Positions 17,723 through 26,497 of a stretch of DNA of 64,000 nucleotides are shown here, piece after piece. The number at the start of each line of letters is the position of its first letter. The stretch's first letter is position 1. The notes under the pieces are model-generated. The model was given only the letters and a program-made list of their open reading frames with translations. It had not been told where the DNA came from and searched no databases. Source of the DNA: SZAS-18 sp038322235. GTDB lineage: Bacteria > Verrucomicrobiota > Verrucomicrobiia > Chthoniobacterales > SZAS-18. The stretch spans positions 21,170-85,169 of the forward strand of contig JBBQFQ010000019.1 of the NCBI GenBank assembly GCA_038322235.1. The letters are read 5' to 3'. Made by a program: the position numbers and the translations under genes.

Positions 17723-18358
17723 ATGCCCAACGTCAGTCGAGGCCATCACGACGAGCGCTTCCGGAAAAAATTTTCCGGAAAGGCCAAACGCTTCCTCGAG
17801 TGGCTCAAGCGCCTGATCCTTTACGGGCGACTCGACTGGCGACGCGCGTCAGACGACGCGAAGCCGATCCGCCTCACGGGTCGGGAGCGCGCCGCCTACG
17901 AACCGCACTTTGATGTGAATGCGGTTAAGCCCCGCTCAGTCTCCGCCGCGGATCTCGAGCGGGAGCGGCAGAAGGTGCCGATCATTCCCGCTCATCGCGT
18001 CCTGCAACTCCCGACGCCTGCTCCCGCCCCGACGCGGACCCCACTGACGACGCTCGCGGTCGATCCCGCCGCGCTCGCCGCAGCCATCGCCGCCGTCCAG
18101 CAATTGGAGGGAACATCGGCGGCCAATGGATCTCCCGACCCCGCTCAGATCGCCGCCGCCCTCGCGGCTGTCCACGCCCAAGCCACGGTCCCCACGGCTG
18201 GGCCGAACGACGGCGAACCGGACGAGCATCGCTCGCGCCGGCGTCGTCGCCGGGTCGAAAATCGGGGGGTGAATCCTCTCTCGGCTTTCGACCCCGCGAA
18301 GCAGCAGCCGACAAAGCTGGAAAAGGCCGTGGAAAAGTGGCTAGGCCACCGGCGTTGA
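17723..18358 (+). CDS. Hypothetical basic, Ala/Pro-rich protein
   Basis: 211 residues, no recognised family. The N-terminus is strongly basic (RFRKKFSGKAKRFLEWLKRL). The middle is rich in Pro, Thr and Ala, with a short approximate repeat (VDPAALAAAIAAVQQLEG and PDPAQIAAALAAVHAQ). The C-terminus holds a polyarginine patch (RSRRRRRR). It looks largely disordered and could bind nucleic acid or membrane. It probably shares a transcript with the preceding exported protein. Confidence 0.65.
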   Translation: MPNVSRGHHDERFRKKFSGKAKRFLEWLKRLILYGRLDWRRASDDAKPIRLTGRERAAYEPHFDVNAVKPRSVSAADLERERQKVPIIPAHRVLQLPTPAPAPTRTPLTTLAVDPAALAAAIAAVQQLEGTSAANGSPDPAQIAAALAAVHAQATVPTAGPNDGEPDEHRSRRRRRRVENRGVNPLSAFDPAKQQPTKLEKAVEKWLGHRR

Positions 18359-18380
18359 CGAAGGGCGGCACGGAGCGTTG

Positions 18381-19064
18381 TCACCCACGCGTCAGGATGT
18401 CCGCGACCTGATCGACATCCGAGAGATCGGCCCGCAGCACGTCGGGTGAATGCTGGCGAAGGGATTCCTCGCCGTGCCGGCCCGTCGCCACCGCGAGCAC
18501 CCGCGCGCCAAAGGCCCGCGCGCAGGCCACGTCCTTCGGCGTGTCCCCGATGATCCAGACATCGCGTTCAACCGCGAACGGCCGACCCACGTGTTGCACG
18601 GCCCGCGTCACGGCCACCGGTCCGAGCTTGTTCCGGTCGGCGTGGTCATCCGCGAACGCTCCAAACGGAAAATGCTGCCAGAGGCCGTAATATTCGAGCT
18701 TCAAGCGTGCCCCCGTCGCGAAGTTTCCGGTGAGGAGCGCGACCTGGACATCGTCGCGGCCCGCCAGTGCGGCCAGCAACTCCGGAACGCCCGGCAGGAC
18801 GCGCCCCTCCCGCTCCGGCAGGAGACGCGCGAGCGACGGGAAATAGCCCTCCTGAAAACGTCCGATGTTCTCCGCCGTGTGCTCGATCCCGTGCAGGCCG
18901 AAGAGCTGCGCGATGATGCCGGTATCCGTCGCGCCCGCGAAATCCACCCGCGAGAGATCATCCGCCGCCCCGAAGACCCGCTCGAGAGTCTCCGCAAACG
19001 CGATCAGACCGGCCTCCCCGGTGGTCACGAGGGTGCCGTCGATATCGAAAAGAAGGAGACGCAT
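18381..19064 (-). CDS. HAD-superfamily phosphatase (PGP/PpaX-like)
   Basis: 227 residues with all four HAD motifs: FDIDGTLVTTG (nucleophile and acid/base aspartates), LLTGNFATG, the lysine in RNKLGPVAV and GDTPKDVACARAFG. The helical cap between the first two motifs places it near phosphoglycolate phosphatase / beta-phosphoglucomutase-type subgroup I proteins. It likely dephosphorylates a small cytoplasmic phosphometabolite. The ATG at 19064 sits directly before the family-typical MRLLLFDIDG start. Confidence 0.92.
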   Translation of the reverse strand: MRLLLFDIDGTLVTTGEAGLIAFAETLERVFGAADDLSRVDFAGATDTGIIAQLFGLHGIEHTAENIGRFQEGYFPSLARLLPEREGRVLPGVPELLAALAGRDDVQVALLTGNFATGARLKLEYYGLWQHFPFGAFADDHADRNKLGPVAVTRAVQHVGRPFAVERDVWIIGDTPKDVACARAFGARVLAVATGRHGEESLRQHSPDVLRADLSDVDQVADILTRG

Positions 19065-19180
19065 GGGAGGGAGGAGAGGGATGCAGATGCGTGCGGACTT
19101 AGGCTCGCGAGGAGAGGAGGGGATGGAAGCCTCGGGAAGTGCGGAGACGCCGTTCGTCGCTACCGTTTTCGCCGTTCCCG

Positions 19181-19678
19181 TCAATAGACCCCCGTCGTCA
19201 CGCTTCCATCCGCTTCCGGCACCACAGCCGAGATGACGTCGTTCGAGGGCTTTAGCCAATCCGGATGAATTCCCGCCGCGACGGTCTGGCCATCCAAGCT
19301 CTCCAATTCCTCTCGCAGCTGGGTGTGCGACTGGCCGGTCGCGTGGTGCAGCCAGGAAGTCTGACCCGCCGTTCGCGGAGTCGTTTCAACCACCAAAAAT
19401 TCGGTCCGGTCGGGAATGCCAATCAGGCAGCCGGTGATGAATCCGTCGTAAACGATCCCTCGGAAGCGGAGTTGGGGCTGCTTAAAGGCGGTCGCGCACG
19501 TGCGGGCCGGCAAAGTGCGCAGCCTCTGCGCCAGCGTCTCGAACGAGGAGAACAGCTCATAGTCCCGCGAACCGGCGGCGTGGGAGTAACGAATGAGCAC
19601 AAGGATCTCGCCCTGCAGACGGATCCACTCTTCGAGGGTCGCAAGGAATTTGGGGTCGGTGGCGGATGGATAGCTCAT
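19181..19678 (-). CDS. Hypothetical protein
   Basis: 165 residues without signal peptide or membrane helix, not assigned to a family. An N-terminal helical part (FLATLEEWIRLQGEILVLIRY) is followed by strand-rich sequence (FRGIVYDGFITGCLIGIPD, TEFLVVETTP). It lies between the HAD phosphatase and the DUF1697 gene on the same strand, with gaps of about 110 bases on both sides. Confidence 0.6.
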   Translation of the reverse strand: MSYPSATDPKFLATLEEWIRLQGEILVLIRYSHAAGSRDYELFSSFETLAQRLRTLPARTCATAFKQPQLRFRGIVYDGFITGCLIGIPDRTEFLVVETTPRTAGQTSWLHHATGQSHTQLREELESLDGQTVAAGIHPDWLKPSNDVISAVVPEADGSVTTGVY

Positions 19679-19787
19679 GGGCGTCCGGACTGTTGCCCAA
19701 AGTCTTCTGCTCCGCGACCACCGCCCTTCGGCGTTCTCATCCGGCGCCGGTGGAGGTCTTACGGAATTCGGGGGACGCCGCAGCGAT

Positions 19788-20300
19788 CTACGCCTTCGCG
19801 CATTTCTTGATCGTCTCCCAGGTCCGAGTCGTGACATCCGAGCCGAACGTGCGCTCGATGAGGGTCATGAAGACGGGACCCTTCGGGCTGGGGTGATAGG
19901 CGGAGAAGACCTCGCGGCCAGAGGCCGCCAGAATGCGCGCGCCGTCGCGCTCAACGGGCAACGGAACGTTCGGCAGCTCGACGCGCAGAAAGGTCACGAT
20001 CCGCTTCGCCGCCGGGGGAAGATCAAATGGGGCGAACGCATCCGCTTCGAGCAGACGCTCAATGAATTCGAGCGAACGGACAATCGCGGGGAACGACCGG
20101 GCGAGTTTCGCTTTCATCGCCCGCTCCGCCTTCCGCTCCAGCGCGGCCTCGGTAGAGGGGCGGGCGTTGAACACGACATTGCCGCTCCCGAGCACCGTGC
20201 GCACCTCGGTGAAGCCCGCCGACTCGAAGCAGAGCTTGAGCTCCGGCATCGTCGCATTCACCGGCATCACTCCGCGAAGAAAGGCAACGTAACGCGGCAT
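19788..20300 (-). CDS. DUF1697 family protein
   Basis: 170 residues beginning MPRYVAFLRGVMPVNATMPE and containing FTEVRTVLGSGNVVF, the diagnostic N-terminal pattern of DUF1697. In the family the second motif is often TYIQSGNVVF. The family is widespread and of unknown biochemical role. A later segment, GREVFSAYHPSPKGPVFM, is also family-typical. Confidence 0.9.
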   Translation of the reverse strand: MPRYVAFLRGVMPVNATMPELKLCFESAGFTEVRTVLGSGNVVFNARPSTEAALERKAERAMKAKLARSFPAIVRSLEFIERLLEADAFAPFDLPPAAKRIVTFLRVELPNVPLPVERDGARILAASGREVFSAYHPSPKGPVFMTLIERTFGSDVTTRTWETIKKCAKA

Positions 20301-20411
20301 GATGAAAGCACAGATTTGACCAAGCGGATCCGCATGGTCAAGGCGCGCAATTCTACCCGCACCGACGACCTCCGTTCACAGCCAACCCAAGGCCAGACGC
20401 GAAGAACCCGA

Positions 20412-20428
20412 GCGGCGTTTGGCGCCGC
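20412..20428 (-). terminator. Possible terminator hairpin downstream of infC
   Basis: GCGGCG (20412-20417) and CGCCGC (20423-20428) form a perfect 6-bp stem with a 5-base loop, about 63 bases past the infC stop. The following sequence on the minus strand has no real T-run, so termination is only possible. Confidence 0.35.
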
Positions 20429-20490
20429 CCGGTCAGGTCATCGATTACTGAATACCGAGTACTGGACCCGGCCACCGTCCCGAAGCCCGC

Positions 20491-21087
20491 CTACTCCTTC
20501 TCTTCCGCGGGCTCGCTCGCTTCTTTCTCGGCGTCGGCGGCATCACCGGCCTCGGCTTCGTCCTCGTCCATTTCCTTAAACTTCCGCTTCCGCTTTCCAG
20601 CGGGCAGCGGCGAAAGGACCATATTGATGGATCGTCCAGCCTTGCGCGCCGGCATTTCGACCTGCGACATGGTGGAGAGATCGTCCCGGATCCGGTTCAC
20701 GAGCTGATCGCCCAGCTCCTGGTGCGCCATTTCGCGCCCCTTGAACTGGAGCTGAACCTTCACCTTGTTGCCCTTGTCGAGGAAGGTCTCGCCCCGCCGC
20801 AGCTTCGTGACGTAGTCGTGCTCGTCGATGTTCACGCGGAACTTCAACTCCTTGACCTTGGTCGTGCTGTGGTGGCGCTCCTTGTCGAGCTTTGACTGCT
20901 CGTAGCGGAACTTTCCAAAGTCGACGATCTGGCAGACCGGCGGCTGGGCCGTGGGGGCGATCTCGACGAGATCGAGTCCGAGCTGGTTGGCCTTTCGCAA
21001 GGCGTCGCTCGTCTTCATGATGCCGAGCTGCTCCTTGTTGGAGGCGATGATGACGCGGACTTCCCGGGCGCGAATACGCCCGTTCAC
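20491..21087 (-). CDS. infC: Translation initiation factor IF-3
   Basis: IF-3 is recognised from NGRIRAREVRVI, the N-domain segment QLGIMKTSDALRKANQLGLD and VCQIVDFGKFRYEQSK, then the C-domain LKFRVNIDEHDYVTKLRR. It ends in an acidic tail (about 30 residues, EDEAEAGDAADAEKEA) longer than usual. IF-3 binds the 30S subunit and proofreads start-codon selection. The coordinates use the GTG at 21087, but the conserved sequence continues upstream in frame (LNRIN before it) with no ATG, GTG or TTG. The true start is probably a rare ATC (21106-21108) or ATT (21091-21093). Genes for L35 and L20 do not follow, unlike in many bacteria. Confidence 0.95.
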   Translation of the reverse strand: MNGRIRAREVRVIIASNKEQLGIMKTSDALRKANQLGLDLVEIAPTAQPPVCQIVDFGKFRYEQSKLDKERHHSTTKVKELKFRVNIDEHDYVTKLRRGETFLDKGNKVKVQLQFKGREMAHQELGDQLVNRIRDDLSTMSQVEMPARKAGRSINMVLSPLPAGKRKRKFKEMDEDEAEAGDAADAEKEASEPAEEKE

Positions 21088-21291
21088 GTTAATGCGATTA
21101 AGTGGGATCAGAGGATTGGTCGGGTTAAGGGGCCGGAACCTGAGCGCGAACGCCTTTCCAGCAAGGGGAGATATAAGGGCACCCGCCGCTCCCGCAAGGC
21201 GAAAGGCTGACCGCGCGGAGGTGAAGCTTCGGCCGCATTCGACACCGGGCCCGCCCCGCGTATGTCACCGCACCGAAATCGAATCCCACCG

Positions 21292-23142
21292 ATGGCGAAG
21301 CAACCGACCGCATCCCACATCTACGACGAGAGCAAGATCAAGACGCTCTCATCGCTCGAGCATATCCGCGCCCGCACAGGCATGTACATCGGGCGCATCG
21401 GCGATGGCTCCCACTACGACGACGGCGTCTACGTCCTGCTCAAGGAGGTGATCGACAACGCGGTCGACGAATTCATCATGGGCCACGGCAACGACGTGCT
21501 CATCACGATCGAAGGCCCGGTGGTGACGGTGCGCGACCACGGTCGCGGCATTCCGCTCGGAAAAGTGGTGGAATGCGTGTCGCGCATCAATACTGGCGCG
21601 AAATACAACGACGACGTTTTCCAGTTTTCCGTCGGCCTGAATGGCGTCGGCACGAAGGCGGTGAATGCGCTCGCGGCGGAGTTCAACGTCGTTTCGTATC
21701 GCGACGGGGAATTCACCCGCGCCGATTTCAAGCAGGGCGTGCTCGTGAAGCAGCAGCGGGCGAAGCAGTCGGAGCCGCAGCCCGATGGCACGTACGTCCG
21801 CTTCTCGCCCGACCCGGAGATCTTCAAACGGATCGAATTCCGCGAGGAGCACGTCAGCCGGCGGCTCCGGCTGTACACCTTCCTCAACGCGGGCCTGAAG
21901 ATCCGCTACAACGGCGCGCTCTACACCTCCCGCAACGGCCTGCTCGACCTCATCGAGGAGGAATCGGGCGACGAGGGGCTTTACCCGATTCTGCATCACC
22001 GCGAGAAGACGATCGAGATCGCGTTCACGCATACGAACCGTTTCCACGAGGATCATTTCTCCTTCGTGAACGGGCAGTTCACGAGCGATGGCGGCACGCA
22101 TCTGAGCGCCTTCCGCGAGGGCGTGCTCAAGGCGGTGAATGAGTTCACGAAGAAGAAGTTCGACGGCGAGGACGTGCGCGAAGGCCTCGTGGGCGCGATC
22201 GCGATCCGGCTGAAGGAGCCGCTCTTCGAAAGCCAGACGAAGAACAAGCTGGGTAACACGGAAATCCGCGGTGACCTCGTGACGAAGGTGCGCGACGTCG
22301 TGCTGGATCTCCTGCACCGGAATGCCGAGGCCGCGCAAAAGATCGTGGCCAAGGTGGAGGACACCGCCCGGCTGCGGCGCGAACTCGCGAGCGTGAAGAA
22401 GCTGGCACGCGAGCGGAACGCCGCCATCAGCCTCCGGGTTCCGCAGTTGAAGGACTGCAAGATCCACCGCGGTCAGAAGCGCGGCGGCGGCGAGCTCTCG
22501 ATGATCTTCCTCTGCGAGGGCCAGAGCGCCGCGGGCAGCATCGTGAGCACCCGCGACGCCATGACCCAGGCGATCTTCGCGCTGCGAGGCAAGCCGCTGA
22601 ACGTCTGCGATCTCGAGCGGGCGGCGATCTACAAGAACGAGGAGCTGTACAACCTGATGCGGGCCCTCAACATCGAGGAAAGTGTCGATGGGCTCCGCTA
22701 CGAAAAGGTCATCCTCGCGACCGATGCCGATGTGGACGGGATGCACATTCGCAATCTGATCCTGACGTTCTTCCTCCGCTTTTTCCCGGAGCTGGTTTCG
22801 CGCGGGCACGTCTTCATCCTCGAGACCCCGCTCTTCCGCGTGCGGAACAAGAAGGAGACGAATTATTGCTACACCGAGGATGAGCGCATCTCGGCGATCA
22901 CCCGGCTGGGAGCCAGCGCCGAGATCACCCGCTTCAAAGGCCTGGGCGAAATCAGCCCGAAGGAGTTCAAGCCCTTCATCGAACCGAAGACCACGCGGCT
23001 CTCCCAGGTGGGTCTCGAGAACTTGCACGGCGCCGACCTGATCCTGGATTTCTACATGGGTAAGAACACGCCCGAGCGCCGCGACTACATCATGAATCAC
23101 CTCATCGTGGAACTCGAAGATGGTGCGCCCGTGGCGGCGTAG
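21292..23142 (+). CDS. parE: Type IIA DNA topoisomerase subunit B (ParE-like)
   Basis: About 616 residues, the length of ParE-type subunits. The GHKL ATPase domain shows EVIDNAVDEF, DHGRGIP and GLNGVGTKAVNAL; a transducer domain follows; the TOPRIM domain contains the catalytic glutamate in LCEGQSAAGS and the metal-binding DADVDG, then KGLGEI. The usual EGDSA motif is changed to EGQSA. With its A subunit it would decatenate or relax DNA. No gyrA/parC gene is adjacent, so the partner must be elsewhere. The start at 21292 (MAKQPTASHIYDE) is preferred over 21262. Confidence 0.93.
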   Translation: MAKQPTASHIYDESKIKTLSSLEHIRARTGMYIGRIGDGSHYDDGVYVLLKEVIDNAVDEFIMGHGNDVLITIEGPVVTVRDHGRGIPLGKVVECVSRINTGAKYNDDVFQFSVGLNGVGTKAVNALAAEFNVVSYRDGEFTRADFKQGVLVKQQRAKQSEPQPDGTYVRFSPDPEIFKRIEFREEHVSRRLRLYTFLNAGLKIRYNGALYTSRNGLLDLIEEESGDEGLYPILHHREKTIEIAFTHTNRFHEDHFSFVNGQFTSDGGTHLSAFREGVLKAVNEFTKKKFDGEDVREGLVGAIAIRLKEPLFESQTKNKLGNTEIRGDLVTKVRDVVLDLLHRNAEAAQKIVAKVEDTARLRRELASVKKLARERNAAISLRVPQLKDCKIHRGQKRGGGELSMIFLCEGQSAAGSIVSTRDAMTQAIFALRGKPLNVCDLERAAIYKNEELYNLMRALNIEESVDGLRYEKVILATDADVDGMHIRNLILTFFLRFFPELVSRGHVFILETPLFRVRNKKETNYCYTEDERISAITRLGASAEITRFKGLGEISPKEFKPFIEPKTTRLSQVGLENLHGADLILDFYMGKNTPERRDYIMNHLIVELEDGAPVAA

Positions 23143-23224
23143 GCGGGACGAGATGAGGCGAAGCTTGGCGCGCCAGACACCCGAAACCGCTCAGCTTGAA
23201 GCGGAGACTCCGAGATTCGGCCCG

Positions 23225-24376
23225 CTATCTCTCCGGCTCCACCGGCGGCTTCGCGGGCATCTCGAGAGGCTTGATCCGCTTCACGAGCTGGGTGAAGCGG
23301 AACCCTGGTTTTTGATTCGCATCGCCACCGATGGGCGCGGGTCCTGGCTTTGGCGCTGGCGCAGGTGCCGCTGGTGCGACCGGCGGCACCACAGGCGCAG
23401 GCGCGGCAGCCGCCATGGGCACGGCGGCTGGAGCGGGAGACGCCGGCCTTGCGTCCAACGGCTGGCTCGGGGCGACCGCCGTGATGCGCTGCACGGGCTT
23501 GACGACCAGCGGCGTCACGATCGGTGGGCGCGGAGCAACCGGCGGTGGCGGGGCCGGAGCGACTGGGGGCGTGGGAGCGGCTTCCGGCTCGGGGAGACGC
23601 ACGCGTGCAGTCGGCTGCGGGGCGCGTTGCACGGGCAGGGCGACGGGCTTCGGTGGCTCGGACGGTGGTCCCGATGCCCGCAGCGGCGTGAAACCGCGGG
23701 GCGTCTGCGGCGCCTTTTCCTGCTCGAGGCGCCGGAAGAGAGCCGTGGATTTCTCGACCGGAGCCGCATCGGTGGAGCGGAGCGGCATCAGGTGATCCGG
23801 CGGCGACCGGCGTGGTTCCACCGCGGGAGACATTTTCGGGGCCGTGACGTGGCTACGCTTCTGATCCAGCCCCGGGGTCGGTTTTTTTTCGTCGGCGAAG
23901 AGGATCTCGTTGCCGCGGTCACGCGGCCGTTCCGGCGGCGGAGCGAGCGGCGCCGGGGGTTCGGCGATCGCAGTCGGCTCCGGCGTCTTCGGCACCTGCA
24001 GCACCGCCGCGACCTGGAGCAGGAGCGCCTCCATGTCCTCGATCGAGCGCGGAGAGTTCACGATCAGCCGCGCGCCCTGCCGGAGAAATTGCTGCCGGCG
24101 CGAGGCGTCCATCTCGCGGCTCATCACGATGACTTTCAAAGCCGGCATGGCCTGCGCGATGCTGTGCACGACATGCATTCCCTCCACCATCGACGAGTCG
24201 ACATCGACGAGAATCGGATCGTAGCCGCCGCCACGCGCGAAATCTGCCGCCTTCCCGAGCTCGGAAACGAGCATCACCTGGATGCGGCCCCGACTGAGCG
24301 AGGAAAAGGCATCGAATACGGCGTTGCTCAGATTCGCACTCTCGCAGACGAAGAGGAGCTTGTGTGGCGCGGACAT
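23225..24376 (-). CDS. Receiver-like protein with long Pro/Ala-rich tail
   Basis: 383 residues. The first 125 resemble a response-regulator receiver fold (KLLFVCESANLSNAVFDAF, PILVDVDSSMVEGMHV, KVIVMSREMDASRR), with an aspartate at the usual acceptor position, but no output domain follows. Instead there are about 250 residues extremely rich in Pro and Ala, ending in GFRFTQLVKRIKPLEMP. The tail is probably disordered and may serve as a linker or docking arm. Convergent with the topoisomerase gene and divergent from the radical SAM gene. Function unknown. Confidence 0.75.
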   Translation of the reverse strand: MSAPHKLLFVCESANLSNAVFDAFSSLSRGRIQVMLVSELGKAADFARGGGYDPILVDVDSSMVEGMHVVHSIAQAMPALKVIVMSREMDASRRQQFLRQGARLIVNSPRSIEDMEALLLQVAAVLQVPKTPEPTAIAEPPAPLAPPPERPRDRGNEILFADEKKPTPGLDQKRSHVTAPKMSPAVEPRRSPPDHLMPLRSTDAAPVEKSTALFRRLEQEKAPQTPRGFTPLRASGPPSEPPKPVALPVQRAPQPTARVRLPEPEAAPTPPVAPAPPPPVAPRPPIVTPLVVKPVQRITAVAPSQPLDARPASPAPAAVPMAAAAPAPVVPPVAPAAPAPAPKPGPAPIGGDANQKPGFRFTQLVKRIKPLEMPAKPPVEPER

Positions 24377-24503
24377 GGAGCGGGTGGGGACAGGGTGCGC
24401 GGGGTCTGAGCGCGGAAATTACCAGCAGCAGCCGCACCGCCGCCATCGCAATCGCTCCGAATCGACGGTTCCATTTGAAAATCTCTGCGCCACGTTTGGG
24501 TCG

Positions 24504-25568
24504 ATGCGCGAAGTGAAAACCGGCGGGCGGGGGGCGGCGGAGAATCCGGCGAATCGTTTCATGCGGGCGTTCGTCGAGGTGGACGAGGATGCGCACCGGC
24601 ATCCGGACGACGAGACGCCGGCGCCGCGCACGCAGTTTTTCAACGACGACTCGCAGACGATCCTTTCGCACAACGACAGCCCGGATCTCGGCTTCGACGT
24701 TTCGCTCAACCCCTACCGCGGGTGCGAACACGGCTGCATCTATTGCTACGCGCGGCCCACCCACGAGTACCTCGGCTTCAGCGCCGGGCTCGATTTTGAG
24801 AGCCGCATCATGGTGAAGCATCGCGCGCCGGAGCTGCTCCGCCGGGAGCTGACAAAGCCGGCCTGGAAACCGCAGGTCATCGCCTTTAGCGGCGTGACCG
24901 ATTGCTATCAGCCGGTCGAGCGCAAGCTCCGCCTCACGCGCGCGTGCCTTGAGGTGTGCGCAGACTTCCGGAATCCGGTGGGCATCGTGACGAAGAACCA
25001 CGCCATCACCCAGGACACGGATGTCCTCGGCCGGCTGGCGGAATTTCAGGCCATCGCCGCTTACATCTCCATCACCACGCTCGATCCGGAGCTGGCGAAG
25101 CGGATGGAGCCGCGGGCGTCGCCGCCCTCGCGACGGCTGGCGGCGATCCGGGAACTGCGGGCCGCGGGAATTCCCGTGGGCGTGATGACCGCGCCGCTCA
25201 TCCCCGGGCTGAACGATCACGAGATGCCGGCGATCCTGGCAGCGGCCGCCGAGGCGGGGGCGCAATTTGCCGGCTACACCGTCCTGCGGCTGCCGTACGG
25301 ACTGAAGGAGGTGTTCGCCCATTGGCTGGATGAGCATTTTCCGGGACAGAAGGCGAAGATCCTGGGCCGGCTGCGGGATCTGCGGGACGGAAAGCTGAAT
25401 GACTCGGACTTCGCCACGCGGATGACCGGCACCGGCGCTCTCGCCGAGCAGATCCGGGCGCTCTTCCGCGTGGCCCGCGAGCGGGCCGGGCTGCCGCGGG
25501 GCGGACCGGCGCTGAGCGTGGCGAACTTCCGCCGGCCGGGGGAGGCGGAGCAGTTGTCGCTCCTGTGA
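24504..25568 (+). CDS. Radical SAM protein, PA0069 family
   Basis: 354 residues. The radical SAM cluster is bound by C-x3-C-x2-C in YRGCEHGCIYCYARPTH. The flanking LNPYRGC and DFESRIMVKHRAPELLRREL are characteristic of the PA0069 / SplB-related family, and GLNDHEMPAIL and YTVLRLPYG follow. It should cleave S-adenosylmethionine to a 5'-deoxyadenosyl radical; the substrate of this family is not established. The ATG at 24504 fits the family, and the upstream in-frame extension is not protein-like. Confidence 0.92.
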   Translation: MREVKTGGRGAAENPANRFMRAFVEVDEDAHRHPDDETPAPRTQFFNDDSQTILSHNDSPDLGFDVSLNPYRGCEHGCIYCYARPTHEYLGFSAGLDFESRIMVKHRAPELLRRELTKPAWKPQVIAFSGVTDCYQPVERKLRLTRACLEVCADFRNPVGIVTKNHAITQDTDVLGRLAEFQAIAAYISITTLDPELAKRMEPRASPPSRRLAAIRELRAAGIPVGVMTAPLIPGLNDHEMPAILAAAAEAGAQFAGYTVLRLPYGLKEVFAHWLDEHFPGQKAKILGRLRDLRDGKLNDSDFATRMTGTGALAEQIRALFRVARERAGLPRGGPALSVANFRRPGEAEQLSLL

Positions 25569-25623
25569 CCGCGTTCGATCTTGCCACGGGAGTTGGCTCC
25601 ACTAGGATTCGCCCACGCGCGCT

Positions 25624-26496
25624 ATGATGGGATTTGATTCTCCGGACGAGCAGGAGCCAATCGGGCACATCGGGGGATACCCGATCCATGCCGCGACGCT
25701 CCTGGCGATCCTGCACGTGGCGGCATTGTTCGCCTGCACGCTGCTCCTCGCCTTCAACGGCTCGGGCATCGTCACCGACCTCATGTTCAGCAGTGTGGCC
25801 GTTCTGGGTCAGGGACACGTCTGGGAGGTGATCAGCTACGCCTTTGTCCATCTTCCGACTACGGTCTGGAACGTCCTTAATTTCGCGATGGAGATCTGGG
25901 TCCTCATCTGGCTGGGGCGGGAGGTCGAAAAATTCATGGGGCGCCGTTTCTTCGTCACGCTCTATGGCGGACTCCTGCTGCTCGCGCCGGCGATCCTGTT
26001 GATCGGGAGCTTTGCCTTCGGACCGACGGGTTACTCCGACTCCCAGGTCCTGCACCTTTGCGTGATCGTGGCCTTCGCGGTGATCTACCCGAACGCGGAA
26101 TTCTTCCTCGGGATCCGGGCGAAATGGATGGCCGCGATCCTTCTCGGCGCCTGGGTGCTCGTCTGTCTCGCCTCGCGGAATTGGAGCGGGGTGCTCGTTC
26201 TCTTCGGCAGCGCGGCGCTGACGTATCAATCCATCCGCTGGGCTGGCGTGGGCGACGGGCTCAATCTTTTCGCGGGGCTACAGCGCCGTTTCGATCGGCC
26301 CGGCACTGCGGCGCAGCCGAAGACAAAGCTGCTCTCCCGGCCGGAACCGGAGGAGGATGAGGCGCTGGAATCCGTCGATACCGTGCTGGAAAAGATCTCG
26401 AAGCAGGGGATCGGCAGTCTCACCTCGGGGGAGCGGGCCACGCTTGAGCGCGCCCGGGTCACCCTGCTCAACCGCAGCAAGAATCGCGAAAGCTGA
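25624..26496 (+). CDS. Rhomboid-like membrane protein, probably without protease activity
   Basis: 290 residues with about six membrane helices. Helix 2 region ISYAFVHLPTTVWNVLNFAMEIW and the REVEKFMGRRFFVTLYGG segment align by eye with rhomboid proteases. The position of the catalytic GxSG motif reads GPTGYSDSQ, and no GH-type histidine is seen in the last helix, so the Ser-His dyad appears lost. The cytoplasmic tail (VDTVLEKISKQGIGSLTSGE) is the helical C-terminal domain (DUF6576 type) common in bacterial rhomboid-family proteins. It is two bases from the glycosyltransferase start, so the two are co-translated. Confidence 0.82.
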   Translation: MMGFDSPDEQEPIGHIGGYPIHAATLLAILHVAALFACTLLLAFNGSGIVTDLMFSSVAVLGQGHVWEVISYAFVHLPTTVWNVLNFAMEIWVLIWLGREVEKFMGRRFFVTLYGGLLLLAPAILLIGSFAFGPTGYSDSQVLHLCVIVAFAVIYPNAEFFLGIRAKWMAAILLGAWVLVCLASRNWSGVLVLFGSAALTYQSIRWAGVGDGLNLFAGLQRRFDRPGTAAQPKTKLLSRPEPEEDEALESVDTVLEKISKQGIGSLTSGERATLERARVTLLNRSKNRES

Positions 26497-26497
26497 C

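Noticed and set aside
20301..20490. rpmI/rplT genes following infC
   Set aside because: The 190 bases downstream hold no L35 or L20-like sequence and the next gene is DUF1697.
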